From positions 1 to 33,198 of the IMG/VR virus record IMGVR_UViG_3300037485_000920: a stretch of DNA of 33,198 nucleotides. The stretch is one strand, 5' to 3'. The translations under genes were made by a program, and so were the position numbers. Of this stretch, positions 1 to 6,813 are shown one piece after another. The notes under the pieces were generated by a model. The model was not told where the DNA came from. It made no database searches and was given only the letters and a program-made list of their open reading frames with translations. The DNA comes from a virus. How positions within the stretch are numbered: position 1 is the first letter of the stretch; each line of letters opens with the position of its first letter.

Positions 1-148
1 TTTTTTATTTAACCTCTCTATGGCTTTTTCTGCTGTCATCCTTAACGTGTATTCAGCATTGTAAATAGTTATCAATTTAGCAAAATTAAACCCTCTGTAT
101 TCGTGAGGCTTTATCTGTCTAATCTCCGTAACTGGAAAAACAATCTCT
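1..148. repeat. Left copy of terminal direct repeat
   Basis: These 148 bases recur at 33051-33198 with a single difference, G at 22 against T at 33072. The difference falls in the third position of an alanine codon (GCC against GCA), so it is silent. The repeat shows that the sequence closes into a circle of about 33,050 bp, or that the packaged DNA is circularly permuted or terminally redundant. I cannot tell an assembly overlap from a true physical repeat; the mismatch near the contig edge could be an end-of-assembly error or a population variant. Confidence 0.95.
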
Positions 149-198
149 TCAAAGTCTATCATATCAGGAGACTTAGCAACAAATTTTACTCTACTCAT
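1..198 (-). CDS. Small tail-region protein, 3' end cut by the window edge
   Basis: An ATG at 198-196 opens a frame that runs off the left edge after 66 codons. Continued across the circular join it adds Leu-Lys and stops at 33044-33042, giving a 68-residue protein. The start overlaps the stop of the upstream 190-residue gene as ATGA, and the stop directly abuts the GTG start of the next gene (TAA-GTG), so it sits in a tightly coupled tail operon. The protein is mixed charged with no membrane segment. I do not recognise a family. Its place between two tail-completion candidates suggests a head-tail joining or tail assembly role, which is inference from position only. Confidence 0.8.
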   Translation of the reverse strand, partial: MSRVKFVAKSPDMIDFEEIVFPVTEIRQIKPHEYRGFNFAKLITIYNAEYTLRMTAEKAIERLNKK

Positions 199-767
199 AG
201 CAATTCGTAATCGTTAATAGATGGAGGAATATCGTTAAAGTTATTAGGCAAATTAGCAATGTCGACTACATCAATAGGGCAGTCCATTTGATACCATATC
301 GTAAAATCGCATTTCAATAAACACAAACTGTCATTGTGTTGATCACTAATGTAATCCGTTGTTACTGGACCTTGAAAACCTATTTGATAAGGAGCAGTTC
401 TTCCCACTCTGTTAAACTCTGAAAAGACATTGGCTGCTAAGGATTCCAAATCTCTGAACACCTCAATAATACTTCTCTGGTTAATCGTGCCATCATTATT
501 GTAGTATTGCAAATCACTAAACACTATCGTGCATCTCAAAGTATTGGTGAATCTTTTCTCTTTTATCTCAAGTGATCCAGTTGGATATAAGAACTGTATT
601 GATGGATATAACTTACCGACAGTATTCTGTCCAGTCCAGTTGTTTTGGATATTCGTGTTGATATCACTATACCACCCAAAATGATAAAAACCCACTCTAC
701 CAGGAGTAGAGACATTGATGCTCTGACACACTTGGTTGAATAGGTTCGATATTTGTACTATGTTCAT
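195..767 (-). CDS. Putative tail completion/terminator protein (190 aa)
   Basis: A 190-residue protein with many aromatic residues and no membrane segment or signal peptide. It lies directly after the tail chaperone pair and before the 68- and 166-residue genes. In siphoviruses this zone usually encodes neck and tail-terminator proteins, and the size fits. No motif proves this. The ATG at 767 has an A/T-rich leader with no Shine-Dalgarno sequence. The 64 bp gap to the upstream gene holds a weak AT-rich hairpin (AAGTAT/ATACTT on the minus strand followed by Ts, near 810-825) that might attenuate transcription. The stop overlaps the next start by 4 bases. Its exact role is a guess from order. 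Confidence 0.6.
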   Translation of the reverse strand: MNIVQISNLFNQVCQSINVSTPGRVGFYHFGWYSDINTNIQNNWTGQNTVGKLYPSIQFLYPTGSLEIKEKRFTNTLRCTIVFSDLQYYNNDGTINQRSIIEVFRDLESLAANVFSEFNRVGRTAPYQIGFQGPVTTDYISDQHNDSLCLLKCDFTIWYQMDCPIDVVDIANLPNNFNDIPPSINDYELL

Positions 768-831
768 CCTTATAAATTTTCTGTAAATTACAAAACTTTA
801 AGGATAAAAAAGTATGATATACTTAAAAATC

Positions 832-1784
832 TTATTTCTTTTTACTCAATACCTCACTATATCTGTTTTGATAAGCATTTTCTTCTGCTACAGAACTAAG
901 GTATGTAAAGGCTTCCCATAGGTTCGCTTGTTCTGCTGAATGCAAAGGAGTGAGATCTGGTCTGTTAAATATTCCGCTTTCTGCTAATTGCTTAATGGTG
1001 AGGTACCATCCGAATCGCTCTGTAAGGACTCCAACTCCTGCTTTAACTTCGTCAAACGAAGGCTGTTTGTAGAGATTAACGAACTTATTTGCGATTTCTC
1101 GATTTGTTTCAGCAAAAAAAAACATACCCTCCATACATCGAGCATATTCCATTCGAGAAAATCCTTCTCTCTTTTGAGTAATCTTTCGTGGTATTGCTCC
1201 CCTTTCTTTCTCACCAGGACACACATAACTTTAGGCATAGCAAACCAGTTCCCTGCTTCCATACTTTGCATCTGTGCTATGAACTGTGCTGTCTCTGCAA
1301 ACTCAATTACTGTGCTATCCTTCATATATTGAGTAGGCAAGTACCACACTTCATCATTGCGTTCTATGATGTGATCGTATTCCACTTCAGGTAAGTTGTT
1401 GAATATCTTAATGACTGTATTATACAACCATTCTAAGGCCTTTACTTGCATACCTTCGCCACCATCTTTGCCTAAGATATACTCCTCTGTCAATCCTGAA
1501 AAGTAAGATACCACCCTTGCGTAGTATGGATAGATATGTTGTGACTTTACAAGGTCCGTAATGCTATCCAATTTCACTTCCAGTTCTGCCACCTTCTCTT
1601 TGTACTCTTTACTTTCCTTTTTTACTTCATCAATCTGTTGTAATATGACATCAATGTCTTTCAACACTTGTGGTTTGGTAGGATCAATCAAAGAAAGAAA
1701 ATCCAAATACTTTTTAAGCGTTATATCTTTCAGTTCATTAGGATATTCAAATTTATCCTTATTACTCGTTGATAGTGTTATCAT
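832..1784 (-). CDS. Predicted -1 frameshift product of the tail assembly chaperone (about 317 aa)
   Basis: The upstream frame starts at ATG 1784 and would shift by -1 on the nine-T run at 1122-1114 into the frame that ends at 832. About 223 residues come from the first frame and 94 from the second. After the shift the protein reads as an ordinary compact sequence with a GWYLTIKQLAESGIFN segment and a charged end. An extended product made this way is the rule for tail assembly chaperones (lambda gpG/gpGT), which coat the tape measure during tail assembly. No independent start for the second frame looks credible: its open part upstream of the T run is a shadow of the first frame. A homopolymer error joining one 317-residue gene would look the same in the sequence. 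Confidence 0.6.
984..1784 (-). CDS. Tail assembly chaperone-like protein, unshifted product (266 aa)
   Basis: A 266-residue protein with an N-terminal globular part, a coiled-coil stretch at about 45-78 and a helical tryptophan-rich C-terminal half. Its start overlaps the stop of the 103-residue gene by 23 bases. It is the shorter of the two proteins predicted from this locus; beyond the slippery run it continues 43 residues into a Ser/Leu-rich tail before stopping at 984. Identification as a tail chaperone rests on the frameshift architecture and on its place at the start of the tail genes, not on a recognised domain. It is longer than typical lambda-type gpG (about 140 residues). Confidence 0.6.
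   Translation of the reverse strand: MITLSTSNKDKFEYPNELKDITLKKYLDFLSLIDPTKPQVLKDIDVILQQIDEVKKESKEYKEKVAELEVKLDSITDLVKSQHIYPYYARVVSYFSGLTEEYILGKDGGEGMQVKALEWLYNTVIKIFNNLPEVEYDHIIERNDEVWYLPTQYMKDSTVIEFAETAQFIAQMQSMEAGNWFAMPKVMCVLVRKKGEQYHERLLKREKDFLEWNMLDVWRVCFFLLKQIEKSQISSLISTNSLRLTKLKQELESLQSDSDGTSPLSN
1113..1123 (-). promoter_or_regulatory. Slippery run for -1 ribosomal frameshifting
   Basis: On the coding strand the sequence is G-TTTTTTTTT-G. Read in the upstream frame it is TGT TTT TTT TTG, so it contains heptamers of the X XXY YYZ type (T TTT TTT and T TTT TTG). A one-base backward slip puts ribosomes into the frame ending at 832. Nine identical bases are also where sequencing or assembly errors happen, so the call depends on the read evidence. 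Confidence 0.6.
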
Positions 1785-2073
1785 TCTTTCTGCTTTTACG
1801 AACTGTTTTCTCTACTTCTTGTTCAACATGTTCTCTCATTCTTTTGGCATCCATTAAAGAGATTCTATTCTCTTTCTCGATAACATCTTTAGGCTTGTTG
1901 CTACCTTCTAAGATACCTGCATTGTTCATTGTTTGTGGAGCAAATCTGTTACCGTGTTTTCTTGCGTTTAGATACTTCTGTATCTGTGCAGAAAGTGAAC
2001 GTGAATTGTAGTCAGCATACTTTGTAAGCATACCGATTGCATCTGTCAAAATTTTACTGTCCTCTGGATTCAT
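1762..2073 (-). CDS. Small hydrophilic virion-region protein (103 aa)
   Basis: A 103-residue, highly charged, helix-rich protein without a membrane segment. It overlaps its upstream neighbour (stop 2054) by 20 bases and its downstream neighbour by 23 bases, so the genes are translationally coupled. It stands between the two-TM protein and the tail chaperone locus, after the terminase genes. I do not recognise a family; structural or assembly function is likely from position only. Confidence 0.7.
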   Translation of the reverse strand: MNPEDSKILTDAIGMLTKYADYNSRSLSAQIQKYLNARKHGNRFAPQTMNNAGILEGSNKPKDVIEKENRISLMDAKRMREHVEQEVEKTVRKSRKNDNTINE

Positions 2074-2338
2074 CTTCTTGTATTTTATTGTTATTTAATT
2101 CGGCCGTTGTTTTTCTCAATCCTAACAACCCTGCACCGATACCCACAAAGATAATACTTTGTGTGATAATATCAATGTCTTTGTTAATGAATACTTTATC
2201 TAAGCATCCAATGAGAAAGCACAAGGTTCCAATTGTGCAGACCAATACACCCATAGTTCCTGAAGCACTTGTCTTCCCATCACTGTTGGATGTCATCTGT
2301 GCAAAACTAAACTTGTTTAGGTTGAATATTCTCTTCAT
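2054..2338 (-). CDS. Two-TM membrane protein, holin-like (94 aa)
   Basis: The 94-residue protein has two hydrophobic segments, roughly residues 28-48 (GTMGVLVCTIGTLCFLIGCL) and 58-75 (ITQSIIFVGIGAGLLGL), with short polar ends. This is the shape of small phage holins. It has no enzymatic motif. It overlaps the 50-residue gene upstream by 32 bases and the 103-residue gene downstream by 20. It lies just after the terminase, far from the peptidoglycan hydrolases, so a holin role is possible but not shown. It is one of three small membrane proteins in this genome that could fill that role. Confidence 0.7.
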   Translation of the reverse strand: MKRIFNLNKFSFAQMTSNSDGKTSASGTMGVLVCTIGTLCFLIGCLDKVFINKDIDIITQSIIFVGIGAGLLGLRKTTAELNNNKIQEDESRGQ

Positions 2339-2459
2339 AATATTTAAATAATCTTTTAAAGGCTAATGATACCATATGTTTACCTGGTCCTCGTAATGAC
2401 TTACCTTCTTTGTGTTCGTAATATTCTTTTAAAATCTCTATTGCTTTGTGTATGTCCAT
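2307..2459 (-). CDS. Short basic protein after the large terminase (50 aa)
   Basis: An ATG at 2459-2457, ten bases after the terminase stop, opens a 50-codon frame ending TAG at 2309-2307. The protein starts MDIHKAIEILKEYYEHKEGK, is Lys/Tyr/His-rich and contains SLRGPGKHM. It fills the otherwise empty space between the terminase and the two-TM gene, and overlaps the latter by 32 bases in the coupled style used throughout this genome. No family recognised. The compact packing supports its being real. Confidence 0.65.
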   Translation of the reverse strand: MDIHKAIEILKEYYEHKEGKSLRGPGKHMVSLAFKRLFKYYEENIQPKQV

Positions 2460-2468
2460 ATTATTGTA

Positions 2469-3890
2469 TTATCCAAATGCTAAAACACCCTTATCTCCAT
2501 CGACCAAATCTCTCACTATATATCTAAGAGCATCCATACTGTGATCGTCTACCTCTACCACTTCATTGGAGAAGTTCCCATCCTTGTCTTCTTTGTATCT
2601 GTAAGAACCTATCTCTCTAATCACATTGTGTGAATTTCGTGTAATATACAATTCAAATTCTAATATTTTAAGTATTCCATAATAAATAGAATTAGCACCC
2701 TTTGTACTTGGCTTCATATTGAATACCTTTCGCAGTTCCGCTATTATCTCTGGTCGTGCATTATCAGCAATTATACGTGTATTTTTAGAAATGTCTAATC
2801 GTATCATTTCGTTTCTAATCGTTTCACTTGTTAAATTAGACTTATACAACTTCTCGTTAATGTATAATTTCTTATTGGCCTTATCTATTTTAACGTGCAA
2901 TAAGACAGTCGGATCATTATAACCAAAGTCCATTCCGTACCCATCCAATCCTTTCACCTGGTTAAAGTCTTCCAGTGATATGCTGTTCCATTTAGAGAAG
3001 ACCAATCCACCTTCAAATGGTTTTGGATCTTGTTGGTATAGTGCCTGGAAGGCTCTCGGATTTGCTACCTTAATCTCCATCAATCGTTTTAACGAATGCT
3101 TACTCTCCCATAGTGCTTCGCCTGGCTCTCTTACATCGTGTATACTTGTCACTCCTTCATTGATAGCAGGAAGGGATAAGATTGTCCAGGAGTTATCGTG
3201 GTTCATTCGTGATAATATCCGACCGCTTAAGTCATCCAAATTCCACCTGGTCTGTGTTACTATGATTTGACTGTCATTGTGTAACCTTGTCAAAAATACT
3301 TGTGTGAACCAATCCCACACCCTGCTTCTATATGTAATGGATTCTGCTTCGATAGCATCTTTAACTGGATCATCAATGATACCAATGTCGGCAGGAGTAC
3401 CGGTAAGGGAGCCACCAACACCAATAGACTTGTAAAAGCCTCTGTGCTCTACTATCTCAAACATATCAGAGTTACGCAAGTAACTACCTTTTGCTTTCGC
3501 ACCTCCTCCGTTTAAAGTAGTGTCAGGGAAGATTTCACTGTACTTCTGATCATCAATAATCCTTTGTACATCTCGATTGAATGATGTCGCTAAGTCAGAA
3601 GAGTAAGAACATCCAATGATTTTAAGTTTGGGATTGCGGCCCAATAGATAGGCAGGTAAACGCCTGGATGTAAGTTCAGACTTCCCATGCTGTGGTGGCA
3701 TAAACACCATTAACTTCTTTATCTTACCCTCTGCGAATTGCTGAAGATAGTCCATAAGGAGATTCAAATGCCAATTTACCTGGTAATCTTCTTTTGTTAA
3801 TAACACAAAATCTTTAAATGATTTCTGTGCTTTCGCTGCTCGGATTTTTGAGATATCTAAGGGCAATATTTTCAATTTGGTTGAGTTCAT
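2469..3890 (-). CDS. terL: Large terminase subunit (473 aa)
   Basis: This is the packaging motor: an ATPase that drives DNA into the prohead and a nuclease that cuts the concatemer. The Walker A motif PPQHGKSE lies at residues 65-72, Walker B with the catalytic acidic pair at 171-175 (IIDDP), and the RNase H-like nuclease begins with GYGMDFGYNDP, where D321 is the expected first metal ligand. The length of 473 residues is normal for the family. The start overlaps the small subunit gene by 77 bases; there is no nearer internal ATG until residue 46, inside the conserved region, so the overlap is real. The order TerS-TerL is canonical, but portal and capsid genes do not follow; tail genes do. 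Confidence 0.95.
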   Translation of the reverse strand: MNSTKLKILPLDISKIRAAKAQKSFKDFVLLTKEDYQVNWHLNLLMDYLQQFAEGKIKKLMVFMPPQHGKSELTSRRLPAYLLGRNPKLKIIGCSYSSDLATSFNRDVQRIIDDQKYSEIFPDTTLNGGGAKAKGSYLRNSDMFEIVEHRGFYKSIGVGGSLTGTPADIGIIDDPVKDAIEAESITYRSRVWDWFTQVFLTRLHNDSQIIVTQTRWNLDDLSGRILSRMNHDNSWTILSLPAINEGVTSIHDVREPGEALWESKHSLKRLMEIKVANPRAFQALYQQDPKPFEGGLVFSKWNSISLEDFNQVKGLDGYGMDFGYNDPTVLLHVKIDKANKKLYINEKLYKSNLTSETIRNEMIRLDISKNTRIIADNARPEIIAELRKVFNMKPSTKGANSIYYGILKILEFELYITRNSHNVIREIGSYRYKEDKDGNFSNEVVEVDDHSMDALRYIVRDLVDGDKGVLAFG

Positions 3891-4224
3891 CGATTGACAT
3901 CTTTGTATAGTCTATCTCAAGTAAATTATTAGTGGTTAAATCTCCAGTTAATTTGACATTATTATCTATCTTTCCATAACACCCATCCATTAACTCTCTA
4001 TAAGCAGAAACATCTCCTTCTCTGGCTTTTTTTATTAATGCAAGAGTCATTATATCTTGTTGCTCTAATATCTCATCCTTACCAGTAATAGGATTTTTAA
4101 ACTTCTGCTCAACTTGTAACCATTCTCTGATTATAGTGCTTCTATTCCTACTTCCTTTTGGTCTACCGTTTTTCTCTGGTTGATATTCTGAACTAAATTT
4201 TTTTAGATTATCTTCTTTTCCCAT
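3814..4224 (-). CDS. terS: Small terminase subunit (136 aa)
   Basis: The 136-residue protein carries GRPKGSRNRST at 20-30, typical of the DUF5681-type N-terminus of phage small terminases, followed by helices and a C-terminal acidic tail. It should recognise the packaging site and recruit the large subunit. It directly precedes and overlaps terL by 77 bases. Twenty-one bases separate it from the upstream methyltransferase gene. Function is assigned from the motif plus its position next to terL. Confidence 0.85.
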   Translation of the reverse strand: MGKEDNLKKFSSEYQPEKNGRPKGSRNRSTIIREWLQVEQKFKNPITGKDEILEQQDIMTLALIKKAREGDVSAYRELMDGCYGKIDNNVKLTGDLTTNNLLEIDYTKMSIDELNQIENIALRYLKNPSSESTEII

Positions 4225-4245
4225 AATCTCGTTTTTTTCTCGTTA

Positions 4246-5361
4246 TCAAATTACGATACCATTTCTTTTAATAACTAAACTCGGATCAAGTTTTCTCATC
4301 CTGTCCACAATAACTTGGCAATACTTCGGGTCTAATTCCATTCCGTAGCATTTGCGTTTTAGTTGGTGGGAGGCGATCATTGTTGAGCCTGAACCGCAGA
4401 AAATATCTAAAATTGGTTTATCATCTAAATAATTAATGCACCACTCCATTAGTTTTAATGGCTTCATAGTAGGATGTTCTTTTGTTTCTCCTCCCCAGTG
4501 ATGTGATAACATTCTGCAATTCTTTCCTAAATTAGTCCAAGCAAGTTCAAATTCACTAAAACTTAATCCATCATTTTTTTTATGCCAACATAACCAATCG
4601 TTGTTTATTGGAAGTTTATTAGCAAAGTAATTACCTCCCCAAATTATTGCTTTGTTTACTAATTCTAATACATAATAAAAATCAGGTACTTCCACATCCC
4701 AATCATCTCCTCTATGAAACTTTTTCTTTCCTGTTCCTAATGTTTGTTTATTTGCATTGATTCCATAAGGAGGGTCGGTTAATAAATTTACTTCTTGTCC
4801 GTTCATTAGTAGTTCTACCTTATCAATGTCCGTACTATCCCCACAAAGCAATCGGTGCTCACCTATTTCGAATAAATCTCCTAATACAATGTCTGTTTCA
4901 ATTTGTTCTGGTACTTCGTACTCATCCTCTTCTGCTTCTAAAACTTCAGGTTTTTCAAATTCAGGTATCTCCATACCCCAATTCATTAAATCTTCCTGGT
5001 CCCATTCATTAGCAAGAGATTCCCAGTCGTTATCTCCAAATCCGACATTGTCTTTGATTATAAATGCCTTAATGTTATCTATTGATGTATTCTCTTCTAA
5101 CACTTTACAAGGTATTTCTTTAAATCCTAATTCTTTACAAGCCTTATATCTCATATTACCACCTACAATAACAAATTTGTCTTTGAGAGGATAAACTACA
5201 ATTTCTCTTAGATATAAAAACTCTGGATTGTCATTTATTGATGTTTTTAATTTTTCAAATCTATCATCTTTTATAAAACGTGGATTCTTTGGTACTCCTT
5301 CAATTTGTCCTTTGTTTTCTATCAGTTTACTTACCTGAATAATATTAGTGTTTTTGATCAT
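4246..5361 (-). CDS. ParB/Srx-like domain fused to DNA methyltransferase (371 aa)
   Basis: Residues 1-110 form a ParB/sulfiredoxin-like domain with VGGNMRYKA at 66-74. Residues from about 157 form an N6-adenine or N4-cytosine methyltransferase, with DPPYG at 196-200 (catalytic motif IV) before FCGSGST at 321-327 (S-adenosylmethionine motif I), an order of the beta class. The acidic linker at about 137-156 joins them. The protein should methylate phage DNA at a short site. No restriction endonuclease gene adjoins it, so it is an orphan enzyme that may protect the phage from host restriction or mark DNA for packaging. It overlaps the upstream 67-residue gene by 17 bases and precedes TerS, a common place for such enzymes. 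The target site cannot be read from the sequence. Confidence 0.9.
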   Translation of the reverse strand: MIKNTNIIQVSKLIENKGQIEGVPKNPRFIKDDRFEKLKTSINDNPEFLYLREIVVYPLKDKFVIVGGNMRYKACKELGFKEIPCKVLEENTSIDNIKAFIIKDNVGFGDNDWESLANEWDQEDLMNWGMEIPEFEKPEVLEAEEDEYEVPEQIETDIVLGDLFEIGEHRLLCGDSTDIDKVELLMNGQEVNLLTDPPYGINANKQTLGTGKKKFHRGDDWDVEVPDFYYVLELVNKAIIWGGNYFANKLPINNDWLCWHKKNDGLSFSEFELAWTNLGKNCRMLSHHWGGETKEHPTMKPLKLMEWCINYLDDKPILDIFCGSGSTMIASHQLKRKCYGMELDPKYCQVIVDRMRKLDPSLVIKRNGIVI

Positions 5362-5548
5362 TGTCTTTGTTTTTATCAGTGTTCATAATTGATTCGTACC
5401 CATCGAGCATATGATTACTAAATTGTACTTGACAGATAGCCATTCTTTGCTGTACATCTGTGTACTCTGCTGTCATTATTTCATCTGACATACATCTCTC
5501 GATAAAGTCTTTCTTTTTTTCCGTTGGTCTTGGTGTTGGTATAGGCAT
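5345..5548 (-). CDS. Small protein with FIERC/AIC motif (67 aa)
   Basis: The 67-residue protein has FIERCM near 15-20 and QQRMAICQVQF near 33-43. This F-I-x-R-C ... Q-x-x-A-I-C-x-x-x-F pattern occurs in many phages, often at the N-terminus of prohead proteases or portal-linked proteins, or alone; its function is not established. The spacing of the two cysteines could allow a metal or disulfide link. It overlaps the methyltransferase start by 17 bases. Confidence 0.7.
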   Translation of the reverse strand: MPIPTPRPTEKKKDFIERCMSDEIMTAEYTDVQQRMAICQVQFSNHMLDGYESIMNTDKNKDNDQKH

Positions 5549-5551
5549 AGT

Positions 5552-6016
5552 TTATGGATTTAATATTATTAGTATCATTGTTGTTGCTACGGCAGTTGAA
5601 CCGATCCCTAAGAATGCCAATCCCTTCCATAGACTTTTCCTTTTCTTTTCCTTTTCTAAGGATTGTCGCACCTGGTTGTTTATGATTTCTGCCCTTCTGT
5701 ATGAATCAATCAAATGGTTAGTCTCACTCACCTCTATCTCATAGGCTTTTATAGCATCTGTTTGCTTTGTGATTGTCTCATTTAGCAGGATAGTGTGATT
5801 GTTTAGCATACCAATTATCTCTTTACTATCGTCTAATTTACGCTTAACGTATTCAAGGGTATCGAATTTACTCAATACCCATTGTGCATACTGTCGATTC
5901 ATTACAAAGAACGTATCAGTATTTATAATTTGTTGCCTTATCTCTCTATTTTGCCCTAAGAGCATCGAGGATAGATGAAGTGCTACTATCACCCCAGTTA
6001 GAATATATCTTTTCAT
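5552..6016 (-). CDS. Membrane-anchored coiled-coil protein, spanin-like partner (154 aa)
   Basis: The protein has an N-terminal hydrophobic signal (residues 4-21, no lipobox cysteine), a long helical middle section, and a C-terminal hydrophobic segment at about 134-151. Its first 71 bases overlap the end of the 115-residue gene upstream in another frame. An envelope-spanning coiled coil beside an overlapping partner resembles a spanin pair, which fuses inner and outer membranes at lysis in Gram-negative hosts. Against this, there is no lipoprotein signal and both ends look membrane-inserted. I infer an envelope or lysis role with moderate doubt. Confidence 0.6.
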   Translation of the reverse strand: MKRYILTGVIVALHLSSMLLGQNREIRQQIINTDTFFVMNRQYAQWVLSKFDTLEYVKRKLDDSKEIIGMLNNHTILLNETITKQTDAIKAYEIEVSETNHLIDSYRRAEIINNQVRQSLEKEKKRKSLWKGLAFLGIGSTAVATTMILIILNP

Positions 6017-6293
6017 CTTTGTTTAATTTGGTTATTCGTTCTTTAATCTCTTTATCTGTTTTACTTATTTCGGCTTTTAGGTTGTCAATAGACTTTATTA
6101 CCTCTATACGCTCTTTTCTCACATCAATCAATACTTTGTATAGGCTGTCTCTGTATCTATCCTCATAGTCGAAATACTGCTTCATATTATCCTCCTTCCT
6201 GTGCAATGAAGATACAAAAAATAATAGTAGTGAGTTGGCTATTATGATAACTAAAATTATCGTGAATGCTGTTTTGTAATCTGATCTCATCAT
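5946..6293 (-). CDS. N-terminal TM plus coiled coil, Rz-like (115 aa)
   Basis: Residues 9-29 are a strong transmembrane helix (FTIILVIIIANSLLLFFV). The remainder is a charged helix with heptad-like spacing (DNLKAEISKTDKEIKERI), ending in a Ser-rich tail. This topology, one inner-membrane anchor with a periplasmic coiled coil, is that of Rz-type i-spanins. The gene starts in a 4-base overlap with the upstream 79-residue gene and contains the start of the 154-residue gene. Assignment is by topology and gene nesting; sequence alone does not prove it. Confidence 0.55.
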   Translation of the reverse strand: MMRSDYKTAFTIILVIIIANSLLLFFVSSLHRKEDNMKQYFDYEDRYRDSLYKVLIDVRKERIEVIKSIDNLKAEISKTDKEIKERITKLNKDEKIYSNWGDSSTSSILDALRAK

Positions 6294-6529
6294 TTTTCAA
6301 TAGTTATTTCAAGTTCATCAATTTTATCCTTCATTTTTTTAAAGACATATTTGTTTACATCGTTTAGTCTGCAATCGTAAGAGAAGTCAACTGCTATTTT
6401 GCACAATGTTTTTATCAGGTCCTCGTATTGCTTCTCACTATTTACTTCTAAATGTACACCGTTATCCTTATGACTGGCTATTACTTCCAGTGCCAGGTTG
6501 TAAATGTCTTTTCCTATGTCTTGCCTCAT
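6290..6529 (-). CDS. Hydrophilic protein in the membrane-protein cluster (79 aa)
   Basis: I choose the ATG at 6529 because it makes a clean ATGA overlap with the stop of the upstream holin-like gene; a longer frame from 6637 would bury 112 bases in that gene. The 79-residue product is soluble, begins MRQDIGKDIYNLALEV and ends in charged helices. No family recognised. Its position between a holin-like and an Rz-like gene makes a regulatory part in lysis conceivable, without direct evidence. Confidence 0.65.
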   Translation of the reverse strand: MRQDIGKDIYNLALEVIASHKDNGVHLEVNSEKQYEDLIKTLCKIAVDFSYDCRLNDVNKYVFKKMKDKIDELEITIEK

Positions 6530-6786
6530 TGTTTGATTTTTGGATATTCTAAGAATAATGGCCAGAATAATCCTGCTGCAAGACAAGGTAGTAAGGTAAT
6601 CAAAGCATAAGCGAATAAGTGTTTGTTCTTTACCCATCTTCTCCTATTGGCTAAGAATACTTTGATATTGTCTTTGAATACGATCACACCTGCAGCAATG
6701 GAAACGATAAGGTAAGCATACCAAATGGTTAGGATTATTGTCATAATATTAGAATCGATTATTAATTTTAGATATACTTGTTTCAT
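6526..6786 (-). CDS. Two-TM holin-like protein (86 aa)
   Basis: The 86-residue protein has two transmembrane segments, at about 15-38 (IMTIILTIWYAYLIVSIAAG) and 60-79 (YALITLLPCLAAGLFWPLFL), separated by a strongly basic loop with NRRRWVKNK. Size and topology fit a class II holin. It opens the group of overlapping small membrane genes that ends in the spanin-like pair, so it is the best of the holin candidates. No hydrolase lies inside this group; the GH73 and amidase genes are elsewhere. Confidence 0.65.
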   Translation of the reverse strand: MKQVYLKLIIDSNIMTIILTIWYAYLIVSIAAGVIVFKDNIKVFLANRRRWVKNKHLFAYALITLLPCLAAGLFWPLFLEYPKIKQ

Positions 6787-6811
6787 AATTTAAGAATTTA
6801 TTGTATTTTTG
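6781..6811 (+). promoter_or_regulatory. Candidate plus-strand promoter for a small RNA
   Basis: On the plus strand TATTTTTG (6804-6811) matches the Bacteroidota -7 box TAnnTTTG exactly. TTTC (6781-6784) lies 19 bases upstream and differs by one base from the -33 box TTTG. A start near 6816 would be followed about 70 bases later by a plus-strand terminator. In AT-rich DNA such matches arise by chance now and then; its pairing with a terminator raises the odds. Confidence 0.4.
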
Positions 6812-6813
6812 TT

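Noticed and set aside
779-831. Promoter or strong terminator between the 190-residue gene and the tail chaperone
   Set aside because: The hairpin is only six A/T pairs and the promoter-like boxes lack correct spacing, so I do not list them as features.
1118-1224. Separate gene starting at ATG 1224 in the second chaperone frame
   Set aside because: The part before the T run is only the out-of-frame reading of the first gene; the second frame becomes protein-like after the run, so frameshift expression is favoured.
6530-6637. Longer N-terminus for the 79-residue protein
   Set aside because: It lies inside the holin-like gene; the ATG at 6529 makes a normal 4-base overlap with that gene's stop.
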